From Planctomycetota bacterium (GTDB lineage: Bacteria > Planctomycetota > SZUA-567 > JAKLDR01): a stretch of DNA of 64,000 nucleotides. Position 1 is the first letter of the stretch, and every line of letters begins with the position of its first letter. Shown piece after piece: positions 8,729-16,869 of the stretch. The notes below the pieces were generated by a model. It searched no databases. It was not told where the DNA came from and worked only from the letters and a program-made list of their open reading frames with translations. Where the stretch lies: the NCBI GenBank assembly GCA_022703445.1, contig JAKLDR010000004.1:62001-126000 (forward strand), in the 5' to 3' direction. The position numbers and the translations under genes were made by a program.

Positions 8729-10117
8729 CTACTTGCCGGCCGGCTCGGCAGCCTTCTTGTGCCGGTAGACCCACATGCTCCCGGTGTAGGCGCTCTGGAC
8801 CACGAAGACGTTGAACTTCGGGTCGTAGTAGCCCTTGCCGGTGCAGTAGGGCGGCTTGGGCATGCCCGAGCCCTTGGGGCTGAGCTTCTCCCACTTGTTG
8901 GCCGCGGGGTCGAACGCCGCCACGGCGTTGGCCCGCGGGTCGGCCAGGAGGAAGGCGCCGGCGTTGGTGTCGCAGGCGAAGACCGTGTTGCAGTCCATCG
9001 CGGTGAACGGGATGTCGTCATTCAGCTTGGACCACTCGTTCTTGTCGATGTCGTAGGAGTAGGTGCTCTTCTCCAGCACCGCCACCATCTTCCTGTGCTT
9101 GGGGCTGTACGCGGTCTGCAGCTCGGAGCCGGGGGCGAGCTTGCCGTTAGACAGCCCGGCGATGCCCTTGCCGCCGTTGGGCTTGAGCTCCTCCCACTTG
9201 TCGGCCAGCGCGTCGTAGGTGACCATGGCGTGGGCCTGGGGCGTGACGTTCTGGGCAGAGACGTAAAAGATGGTCTTCTTCCAGTCGGGGATGTAGCACA
9301 TGGCTGCGCCCATGCCGCGCAGCTCGGCGAGCGGGCTCTCGCTGGCGTAGTGCTCCCATTTCTTCGCGGCCGGGTCGAAGGTCCACATGGTCTTGTAGGG
9401 CACACCCTTGGGGTTCTTGCCGAGTTTGGCCCTGACCTCGTCGAGCGGCATGCCCGTGAACTTGGTGTGCAGGATCGGGCTGCCGGCGCAGTGCGCGCCG
9501 GTGCCGTGGATCATCCGCTTCACGTTCGGCTCGTAGACCAGCGTGTCCCAGGTGTGGCCGACCAGGAGCGGCGCCTCGGCCTCCTTGGTGACGAAGTGCC
9601 CGTCCTTGAGGACCACGAACTCGTTCCAGAAGGCCTTGGCGGCGTCGAGCTGCGGCTGCTCCTTGTCGGTCAGCTTGTAGTCCGGGTCCTTGGCCCACTT
9701 GTTGGGCATGAACATGAGCATGTTCTTGTGGGCCGCGTGGTCGCCGCCGATGGCCCGCTGCAGGCAGTGCCAGGTGTTGGAACCCAGGTGGAACTCCCAG
9801 ACGTCGTTGGTCCGGCCGGCGCCGTGGTTGCCGCCGGCGTAGAGCGCGGTCGAGCGCTCCGGAGCCCAGACCATCTTGTTGGTGTAGTCGCGGGCGTAGG
9901 GACTGTCCCGCCCCTCGCCCTTGATGGCCTTGCCGTCGCGCATGTGCTTGACCGGCGGCAGGACCAGCGACTCGCCCTCGCCCAGGGCGGCGAGCTTGGC
10001 GACGACCTCGGGGTCGTCCTGGTAGGGAGGCGCGGCCGGGGCGGCCTCGCCGGCGCGGGCCCCCGTGATGGCGAGCGTCAGGGCCAGTGATGACAGTGCA
10101 ACGCTGAGTCTGATCAT
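8729..10117 (-). CDS. Secreted kelch-repeat propeller protein (short form)
   Basis: 462 residues. The start is the ATG at 10117: GAGGAG sits six bases before it but touches the alternative ATG at 10123. A Sec signal peptide ends near ARA-GE (residue 22). The mature protein has kelch/galactose-oxidase type repeats, with glycine pairs such as YAGGNHG and repeated N-x-W or K-W strand ends (NTWHC, KKWEHY, DKWEEL, NEWSKL). It is related in style to the three large kelch proteins upstream but lacks their helical insert. No catalytic Tyr-Cys pair of galactose oxidase could be assigned, so it may bind rather than oxidise. Confidence 0.75.
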   Translation of the reverse strand: MIRLSVALSSLALTLAITGARAGEAAPAAPPYQDDPEVVAKLAALGEGESLVLPPVKHMRDGKAIKGEGRDSPYARDYTNKMVWAPERSTALYAGGNHGAGRTNDVWEFHLGSNTWHCLQRAIGGDHAAHKNMLMFMPNKWAKDPDYKLTDKEQPQLDAAKAFWNEFVVLKDGHFVTKEAEAPLLVGHTWDTLVYEPNVKRMIHGTGAHCAGSPILHTKFTGMPLDEVRAKLGKNPKGVPYKTMWTFDPAAKKWEHYASESPLAELRGMGAAMCYIPDWKKTIFYVSAQNVTPQAHAMVTYDALADKWEELKPNGGKGIAGLSNGKLAPGSELQTAYSPKHRKMVAVLEKSTYSYDIDKNEWSKLNDDIPFTAMDCNTVFACDTNAGAFLLADPRANAVAAFDPAANKWEKLSPKGSGMPKPPYCTGKGYYDPKFNVFVVQSAYTGSMWVYRHKKAAEPAGK

Positions 10118-10143
10118 CGACATCTCCTCGTATCCGCCCGGCC

Positions 10144-11421
10144 TTACTTGGCCGGCTCGACCTTGATGGTGTGCTTCACGGGCACGACCTTCATGTTCTC
10201 GAGGGCCCGATCCAGGCGCTTCTGCATCCCGGCGTCGCCCTTGTGCTCGTTGGCCAGCCAGCGCCGGCACTGGTTGCGCTCCTCCATGCCGGCGAGGACC
10301 TTGGCGAACGGGCCGCGGAAGGGGTTGTCCATGAACTCCGCGGCCAGGTTCACGCCCTTCTCGAGCGCGGCGGCCTCGAACTCCTTGCTCTGCGTTCCCC
10401 AGGTGACTTTGAGCCTGCCGGTGCCGCCCTTGACCACCAGGGTCAGGCGATTCAGGTCCTGGTTGAATGGGAAGAGGTCCGCGACCGTGGTCGTGGCGTT
10501 GGCGCTCTTGTCCTCCTTGGGCCGGTTCGGGTCCGAGAGGAAGCAGAATGGGTAGCGGGCGCTCTCGAGCTCGACGCTCCCCGCCGCGGCGGAGAGCACC
10601 TTGTGGCCGGCGCTGGCCTCGGCCTTGCCGCCCTGGGCGAGGTCCACGGTGATCGTGCCTATCTCCCCGTCATAGCCCAGGGCCTTGAGCATGACCCAGG
10701 CCATGACCAGGTGGCCGGCCCGCCCCGGGTGGACGCCGTCGCCGCCGCCGCCGGCGAAGGCGTAGCCGGTCCCGTACTTCTCCTTGGCCTTGGCCATGAC
10801 CTCGACCATCGGCGTGTGCATGTCCGCGAAGACCAGGCCCTCGGCCGCGGCCAGGCGCTTGGCCTCGTCGCGCAGCATCGAGAGGTTCTTCTGGGTGGCC
10901 TCGATGGGGCCGGGCTGGGGCGGCGCGCTCTGCGAGAGAGTGAAGTGGGTGCTGTCGATGCAGCCCGGCGAGGCGAGAACTATCACTCGCACACCGGCTT
11001 CCCTGAACTTCTTGACCACCGCCAGGATCTCGCCGTCGGCCCATCCCTTGGCGCCGGCCTCGGCCATCACCTTGCCGCTCCGGCAGTTGTTCATGCCGTA
11101 GCAGATGGTCGCCACGGTGGGCTTGGCAGGAAGCACGTCCTTGTCCATGACCGGCGGGAACTGCCGGGCGGTCTCGCCCCAGCGGCCGAAGTTGAGCAGC
11201 GTGGCCTTCGGCTCCGGCCGGCAGACCAGCTGATACATCTCCATGAACAGCGGGTAGGCCCCCGCCGAGGTGATCGAGTCGCCGCAGAGGGCGACGATGT
11301 CGCCCTCCTTGAGCTTGAGCTCAGGCTTGGCCCCGGCAGCCTCGCCGGCAGCCGCCCTGACTGGCACCGTCGCCAGAAGCAGGCAAGCGGCGACATGCAG
11401 GATCCGCACTCTCGTCTTCAT
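10144..11421 (-). CDS. Secreted SGNH/GDSL-family hydrolase
   Basis: 425 residues from the ATG at 11421, with GGAG seven bases upstream; GTG and ATG codons just before it are too close to the ribosome site. A signal peptide ends near residue 24. SGNH block I is GDSI with nucleophile Ser49. NFGRWGET supplies the block II glycine, YGMNN the block III asparagine, and DGVHP the Asp-x-x-His of block V. Such enzymes commonly deacetylate polysaccharides or act as esterases and lipases. A C-terminal region of about 150 residues beyond the hydrolase domain has no clear assignment. In this train it probably removes ester groups from the target glycan. Confidence 0.85.
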   Translation of the reverse strand: MKTRVRILHVAACLLLATVPVRAAAGEAAGAKPELKLKEGDIVALCGDSITSAGAYPLFMEMYQLVCRPEPKATLLNFGRWGETARQFPPVMDKDVLPAKPTVATICYGMNNCRSGKVMAEAGAKGWADGEILAVVKKFREAGVRVIVLASPGCIDSTHFTLSQSAPPQPGPIEATQKNLSMLRDEAKRLAAAEGLVFADMHTPMVEVMAKAKEKYGTGYAFAGGGGDGVHPGRAGHLVMAWVMLKALGYDGEIGTITVDLAQGGKAEASAGHKVLSAAAGSVELESARYPFCFLSDPNRPKEDKSANATTTVADLFPFNQDLNRLTLVVKGGTGRLKVTWGTQSKEFEAAALEKGVNLAAEFMDNPFRGPFAKVLAGMEERNQCRRWLANEHKGDAGMQKRLDRALENMKVVPVKHTIKVEPAK

Positions 11422-11439
11422 CATCACTCTCCGTTCAAC

Positions 11440-11471
11440 TCAGCGCCCCAGTGCCTGAGTGCCTCAATGCC
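11440..11471. repeat. Degenerate 8-mer tandem array (single arm)
   Basis: Four 8-base units (TCAGCGCC, CCAGTGCC, TGAGTGCC, TCAATGCC) fill the gap between the NHL protein stop and the SGNH hydrolase ribosome site. No second arm was found. Confidence 0.5.
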
Positions 11472-14185
11472 TACTTGATCTCGCAGCTCTCCTCCGCGGC
11501 GTAGACCAGCTTGCAGCGCAGCAGCCGCCGGTTCGAGGCGTCGCCGATGTAGAGGTGCTTGTCGGTGGCGCCGACGCTGGCCGGGTGGGCCATGGCGATC
11601 TCCGGCTCGGCGAAGGGGCTCTTCAGCTCCTTGGGGTCCTCGGCCCGCCGCGCGCGGAGCTGCTTAGTGGTCGGGTCGACCACCGGCGAGTCCGGACCGC
11701 AGTTCTCCGGGTTGCCGTAGCCGCCGATCTGGGCGATGGCGTTACCGGCGGTATCGATGACCCGGACCTTGAAGAGCGTCATGTCCGGGAAGAAGGACCG
11801 GCCGAACTCGTCCACGTCGAAGGTCACGTTCTCGCAGTTGCAGCGCAGGAAGCCGACGTTGCCGATGCCCGGGTGGATCCACTCGGCGCCGGTGACCTTG
11901 ACCGGCGAGATCTGGCCCCAGCCGATGCACTCGGCCTCGAAGCTCTTGAGCCCCGGGTCCAGCTTCGCTTCGCCGTCGAACGGGTCCGGCCCGTTGGTCG
12001 GGGGCACGTCGCCCTTCTTGGTCGGCCAGTGGACCATGCCACCCTTGGGGCCGAACTTGAGGATGCTGCCGTGGAGATTGATGTATTCCTTCTGGGCCCC
12101 GACGCCCTTCACGCCTCTGGCCTCCAGGTACTTCTGCAGTTCGGGCGGCAGCTGCCAGCCCTTGGGCCGGAGGGCCTCGGCCACGTAGATGTTCCCGGCG
12201 GCGTCGAACTTGGGGCCGACGGTGGCGTCGGAGACCTTCCAGAGCACCGGCGTAGCGTCGGTGGTCACCCGCTTGCCGCTGGGCAGGTACTCGTGCATGG
12301 ACTTCATGGTCCGTCCGCCGATGCCCCACTGCCGGCTCAGCGGCTCGATGACGAAGAGGTGCCCGTCGCTCCAGCGCACGCCCAGGGTGTGCGGTTGGGC
12401 GCACATGGCCACCGCCACGAAGGCCTCGCTCGGGTTCTTGGAGACGGTCTTGCCGTACTCGTAGACCTTGAGCTCCTCCGGCGTGGGGATGCGCGGCTCG
12501 GCCCACGCGGCGGGCTTGCCATTGCGGTCCCACTGCATGAACCGGTGCTCCCAGCACAGGCCGTAGATGTTGCCGTTGGGCGCGGGCTGGTACTGGTAGC
12601 CCCAGCCCTGGCCATTGCCGGCGGCGCCCGCCGGGTAGACCGCCTCCATCTTGCCGGTGGCGTCGTCGAAGCGCTCCAGCCGGCCGCCGTATGAGCCGTT
12701 CCGGACGTAGACCTCCTTGGTCAGCCGGTCGACGACCATGGCCACGTAGCACTCGTCGGGCGTGCCGTCGCGCCAACCGGGGCTGATCTCCTTGATGTCG
12801 AACTTCGCGCCGAGGTCCTCGGCGCGGACCAGCTGCCCGGCGTCGCCCCAGCTGATCCAGACGACCGCCTTGTCGCCGCTGGAGTCCACCGCCAGGCGCG
12901 ACGGCCAGTACCAGCCCTTGGGCCGGAAGGGCACCTCGGCCACCTTCTGCCCATCCTTCCAGCCGCCGTACTTGACCACGCCCTCCTTGAAGCAGCCGTA
13001 GACGGCGCCGGTCTTCCGGTCGACGCCCAGACCGTGCAGGCTGCTCCGGTCGACCTTGGTTTCGCCCTGGAACTTGCCGTCGCCTTCGCTCACCGCCACG
13101 ATCCGCTTGTTGGCGGGGTCGGCGATGAGCAGGTTGCCCTTGCCGTCGCTGGCCAGGCCGGCCGGCGTGGCCCCCAGGTGGGTCTGGTCGCCGCCGGGCT
13201 TGCCCGGCTCTCCGAAGAAGACCTCGATCTCCGCGCACTCCGGAAGCTTCACCCGGTAGACGGCCCCGGCGAGCTTCTTGCTGTCCCACTGGTCGGCCTT
13301 GAGCCCGTTGAAGAAGAGCGACTTCCCATCCGAGGAGATGGCCAGGCAGGACTCGCCGGCGAAGCCGCCCTTGAAGGGCAGCGCCCCGACCTTGTCGGGC
13401 AGGCGGATGCCGCCCTGCGCATCGGCAGAGCCGAATTCGGTGGCCACGCGCAGGATTCCGCCGGAGAGGGCGTAGAGCGTCTTGCCGTCGGGGCTGACCG
13501 CCATGCTGGAGTAGAGCGGTCCGCCCCAGCTGGCAATGTCGTTGGGGCTTGACTTGACCGGAGCCGTCCGGCCGTCGAGCTCCATGACCGGCAGGCCCCG
13601 GCCCTCCTTGCCGTCGGCGGTGGCCGGGAAGGGCATCAACGTCCGACGGTAGCTGCCGTCGCGGTTCAGGGCCACGATCTGGCAGTGCCCGAAGATGGCG
13701 TCGCTGTTGTTGGTCCGGACGTAGAGCGTCCCGTCCGGCCCGACGCCCAGCGAGCTCTGCCCGGCGAAGCTGGTCGGCCGGCTGGACAGCACCTTGTCGT
13801 ACCTGGCGCCGAGCCCCAGCGCCACACGCACCTTGAACGGCCCGCCCTCGGCGGGCTTGCCGTAGTCGGCCTTGCCGTCCCACTCGACGGTCTGGGCCAG
13901 GCCGGGCTTGAGCGGCTCCGGCGGCGGGTTGGCGCCACCCAGGACTCCGGCCACCAGGTGCCGGACGATCTTGCCCTGGGCGTTCTCGACGAACACGGCC
14001 ACGTCGGTCGGCGCGGAGACGGCGAAGGTGATCTTCGTCTTCTCCCCGTCCTTGGCCGCAGTGGGTTTGGCGGAGAAGGAGACTTCTCCGGCGCCGGCCG
14101 GCGCTGCGGCGGCCATGATGAAGAACGCAACCAACGCAAAACGCCTCGTGGTCTTTCCCCTTCCGCTGTCCGCGCTACTTGACAT
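11471..14185 (-). CDS. Secreted NHL/beta-propeller protein A with FlgD-like Ig domain
   Basis: 904 residues. GAGGAG lies seven bases before the ATG at 14185, and the gene start overlaps the upstream paralogue by 11 bases. The N-terminus carries basic residues and a hydrophobic signal ending near AGA-GE. Residues 35-130 form an Ig-like domain (SFSAKPTAAKDG; PPPEPLKPGLAQ; EWDGKADYG) resembling FlgD Ig folds. The rest has NHL/SMP-type repeats such as GVGPDGTLYV, AVSPDGKTLYAL and ASDGKGNLLIADP, and ends with a short Glu/Lys tail. It is clearly paralogous to the next gene. A role in glycan or surface binding is inferred; no catalytic motif is seen. Confidence 0.8.
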   Translation of the reverse strand: MSSSADSGRGKTTRRFALVAFFIMAAAAPAGAGEVSFSAKPTAAKDGEKTKITFAVSAPTDVAVFVENAQGKIVRHLVAGVLGGANPPPEPLKPGLAQTVEWDGKADYGKPAEGGPFKVRVALGLGARYDKVLSSRPTSFAGQSSLGVGPDGTLYVRTNNSDAIFGHCQIVALNRDGSYRRTLMPFPATADGKEGRGLPVMELDGRTAPVKSSPNDIASWGGPLYSSMAVSPDGKTLYALSGGILRVATEFGSADAQGGIRLPDKVGALPFKGGFAGESCLAISSDGKSLFFNGLKADQWDSKKLAGAVYRVKLPECAEIEVFFGEPGKPGGDQTHLGATPAGLASDGKGNLLIADPANKRIVAVSEGDGKFQGETKVDRSSLHGLGVDRKTGAVYGCFKEGVVKYGGWKDGQKVAEVPFRPKGWYWPSRLAVDSSGDKAVVWISWGDAGQLVRAEDLGAKFDIKEISPGWRDGTPDECYVAMVVDRLTKEVYVRNGSYGGRLERFDDATGKMEAVYPAGAAGNGQGWGYQYQPAPNGNIYGLCWEHRFMQWDRNGKPAAWAEPRIPTPEELKVYEYGKTVSKNPSEAFVAVAMCAQPHTLGVRWSDGHLFVIEPLSRQWGIGGRTMKSMHEYLPSGKRVTTDATPVLWKVSDATVGPKFDAAGNIYVAEALRPKGWQLPPELQKYLEARGVKGVGAQKEYINLHGSILKFGPKGGMVHWPTKKGDVPPTNGPDPFDGEAKLDPGLKSFEAECIGWGQISPVKVTGAEWIHPGIGNVGFLRCNCENVTFDVDEFGRSFFPDMTLFKVRVIDTAGNAIAQIGGYGNPENCGPDSPVVDPTTKQLRARRAEDPKELKSPFAEPEIAMAHPASVGATDKHLYIGDASNRRLLRCKLVYAAEESCEIK

Positions 14186-16850
14186 CGACAGTCTCCTCGG
14201 CTGAGTAGCTCTTGTCCACCCGCACCACGCTGCGGTTGAGTTGGTCGCAGACGTAGATGTGCTCGTCGCTGACCCCCGTGCCGATCGGCCAGCCCAGCGG
14301 GATGTAGCCTACTGGCGCCGCCGGTTTCCCATCCTTCAATTCCGGCGGCAAGTACTGCGAATCGTAGTTGGCGTAGCCGCCGAACTCCACCACGGTGTTG
14401 CCGGCGTTGTCGCAGACCCGCACCGAGTTGGTCACGCAGTTGGGCAGGTAGAGCCGGTCGTAGCGGTCCAGGTCGAAGCGCGCCGAGCGGCAGTCGCAAA
14501 AGGTCTTGCCGAAGTACTCGTAGCGGCCGGTGCCAGCCCCGCTGCCGCCGCTGAAGGGGGCAACCCCCGGATAGGCGGCGACCGCCCCGCCCAGGAAGTT
14601 GCCGCGCTCCATCATCAGGCCTTTGGCCCCCTCCGGCAGGGGCTTGTCCTTCGCCGGACGAGTCCACTCGCCTCCCTCCGGCGGGAACTTGACCACGCTG
14701 CCCACCATGTAGTCCCAGACCCGCCGCCAGCCGTCGTTGCCCTCGATCCTGGCGACGTACTCGGGCTTGGCCAGGCCCTCCTTGGGAAAGAGGGCCATGC
14801 CGATGTAGATGTTGCCCCGGGAGTCCACCCGCACCCCGCCGTTGGTTTTGGGAATGGGGCCGATGATCGCCGAGGTCAGCCCGTGCTTGGTGGGCTTGAA
14901 CTCCCCGGCATCGCCCTTCTGGTCGCCCAGGACCCCGGTTCCCTTGGGGTCCGCCAGGTACTTCCCCTCCATGAACTTGCCGTCCGGCCCGAAGCCCCAG
15001 ACGCAGTACTGGGTCCAGCGGTACATGGCCGTGACGTACTGCTTGCCGTCGCGGCCCACGCCGATGCCCTTCTCGCCGAAGCCGGCGCCCCAGCGGCTGT
15101 AGATGCCGTCCTGCTTGATGACGTGGGTGCCGCTGCCCGGGAAGGGCGCGGGTTTGAGGTTCCGGTCGAGCCGGACGTACGGGCCGTCCCATTCGGGCAG
15201 GCTGGTGCGCACGTAGAGGTAGCCGTCCGGCCCCACGGTCAGGTCGGTGGCGTAGAAGTCCTTCTGCACCTTGCGGAGGTTGCCGCCCTGGCCGGTCAGG
15301 CCGTTGTAGCGGTACATGCTCCGGTAGTCGTCGTTGACGTAGACGTCCTCGGTGGCCGGGTCCACCGCCATGGTGTCGTGGCAGCCCAGGGCGTCGGGGT
15401 CCTTCTCGTGGATCTTCACGGCGGCCTCGAACTTGTCGCCCCGGTCGTCGTAGCGGGTCAGGTCGCCGCGGACCAGGCGCTGGCCGCCGCCCATGGAGTT
15501 CCCGCCGCCGACCACGTTGGCACCGGCGCCGGCCACCCACACCGACGTGCGCTCGCCGCGCACGGTGACGGCCAGGTACGGGCTGGCGCAGTTCCAGGTG
15601 CCCAGATCCTGCATGGCGAGCTGCTTGGGCTCCTTCCATCCAGAGAACTTGAGCAGCTGAGTGCGCACGCGGTTGTAGGCCGACTCCGGGATGGCCAGGA
15701 CGTAGATCTCGCCGGTCTTGGGGTGGACCGCGGCGCGGCAGGCGCCCTTGACCGGAAGGGCCCCCAGCTTCTTACCGTCGGGCCCGAGCACGGCGATCTC
15801 GCTGCCGGTCACCGCGTAGACGTTGCCCTGCGCGTCGGTCGTCAGGCTGCCGGCGCCCTGCGTCGCGAAGTCCTGGACCGCCCCGGGCTTCCCGTCCAGC
15901 TTCAGGGAACAGATCCTGCCGGCGGGCCAGGCGGTCTTGAACTCCTGGGGCGCGTCCGGTTTGGCCGCCGGGGCCACCGCGTAGAGGGTCGAGCCGTCCT
16001 GGGATACCGCCGCGGACACCGGGCAGGAGATCTTGTACTGGTCGCCCTTGGTTCCGAAGATCCTGGACAGGAACGGGTCGGTCAGCAGGAAGGGCTTGCC
16101 GCCGGTGCCGCCCCCGAGTTCCAGCCGGTAGATCCCGCCGATCCAGTAGAAGACGATCCCGGACTCCTTGGTGACGCGCTGCGAGGCCAGGATCGGCCCG
16201 CCGCCGAACTCATTGCGCCGGTGCCAGGCGATGGGCAGATACTCCGGATAGACATCCAGGTAGTTGCGCATGACCGGGCGCTTGCCGGCCTCGTCCCAGG
16301 CGGTGAAGTCGGCGATGGACTCCTTGGGCAGGTCCGCCGCGGGGGGCAGCACCGTTCTCACGTACTTGCCCTCGTCGCTGAAGACCTGGAGGTAGAAGGA
16401 GCCGTACCCGAAGTTCCGCTGGAAGACGTAGACGTTGCCGTCGTCGTCGGCAGCCAGGCCGCACGGGTTGGCGAGCATGTAGGGGCTGTCCGAGACCGTC
16501 CGGCCGAACTTGACGCCGGTCCCGGCGCGCACCCGGACCTTCGCGCCCGGCGCCGCCTTGCCGAAGTCGTCCTTGCCGTCCCAGTCCAGAGACTGGGCCA
16601 GGCCGGGCTTGAGCGGCTCGGGCGGCGGGTTCTTGGCGCCCAGCACCCCGGCGGCCAGGTGGCGGACCACCTTGCCGTCGGCGCCGAGCACGGCCACCTC
16701 CACATCCGTCGGCGCGGCGACCGTGAAGGCGATCTTCACCTTGTCGCCGTCCTTCGAGGCGGTCGGCTTGGCGGAGAAGCTGATCTCGCCGGCTGAGGCC
16801 AGCCCGGCCAGGATCAGAGCGGCGGCGATCGGCAGGCTGCGCTTCATCAT
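14175..16850 (-). CDS. Secreted NHL/beta-propeller protein B with FlgD-like Ig domain
   Basis: 891 residues with GGAGGAG nine bases before the ATG at 16850. A signal peptide ends at SA-GE (about residue 20). The Ig-like domain that follows repeats the motifs of the downstream paralogue: SFSAKPTASKDG, PPPEPLKPGLAQ and DWDGKDDFG. NHL-type repeats follow, for example AADDDGNVYVFQ, TTDAQGNVYAV and VGPDGYLYVRTS. Compared with paralogue A it has extra loops in the first propeller. The overlap with the next gene suggests co-translation. The two copies look like an ancient tandem duplication, since similarity is strongest in the first 100 residues. Confidence 0.8.
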   Translation of the reverse strand: MMKRSLPIAAALILAGLASAGEISFSAKPTASKDGDKVKIAFTVAAPTDVEVAVLGADGKVVRHLAAGVLGAKNPPPEPLKPGLAQSLDWDGKDDFGKAAPGAKVRVRAGTGVKFGRTVSDSPYMLANPCGLAADDDGNVYVFQRNFGYGSFYLQVFSDEGKYVRTVLPPAADLPKESIADFTAWDEAGKRPVMRNYLDVYPEYLPIAWHRRNEFGGGPILASQRVTKESGIVFYWIGGIYRLELGGGTGGKPFLLTDPFLSRIFGTKGDQYKISCPVSAAVSQDGSTLYAVAPAAKPDAPQEFKTAWPAGRICSLKLDGKPGAVQDFATQGAGSLTTDAQGNVYAVTGSEIAVLGPDGKKLGALPVKGACRAAVHPKTGEIYVLAIPESAYNRVRTQLLKFSGWKEPKQLAMQDLGTWNCASPYLAVTVRGERTSVWVAGAGANVVGGGNSMGGGQRLVRGDLTRYDDRGDKFEAAVKIHEKDPDALGCHDTMAVDPATEDVYVNDDYRSMYRYNGLTGQGGNLRKVQKDFYATDLTVGPDGYLYVRTSLPEWDGPYVRLDRNLKPAPFPGSGTHVIKQDGIYSRWGAGFGEKGIGVGRDGKQYVTAMYRWTQYCVWGFGPDGKFMEGKYLADPKGTGVLGDQKGDAGEFKPTKHGLTSAIIGPIPKTNGGVRVDSRGNIYIGMALFPKEGLAKPEYVARIEGNDGWRRVWDYMVGSVVKFPPEGGEWTRPAKDKPLPEGAKGLMMERGNFLGGAVAAYPGVAPFSGGSGAGTGRYEYFGKTFCDCRSARFDLDRYDRLYLPNCVTNSVRVCDNAGNTVVEFGGYANYDSQYLPPELKDGKPAAPVGYIPLGWPIGTGVSDEHIYVCDQLNRSVVRVDKSYSAEETVDVK

Positions 16851-16869
16851 GGCTGTACTCTCCTCCGGC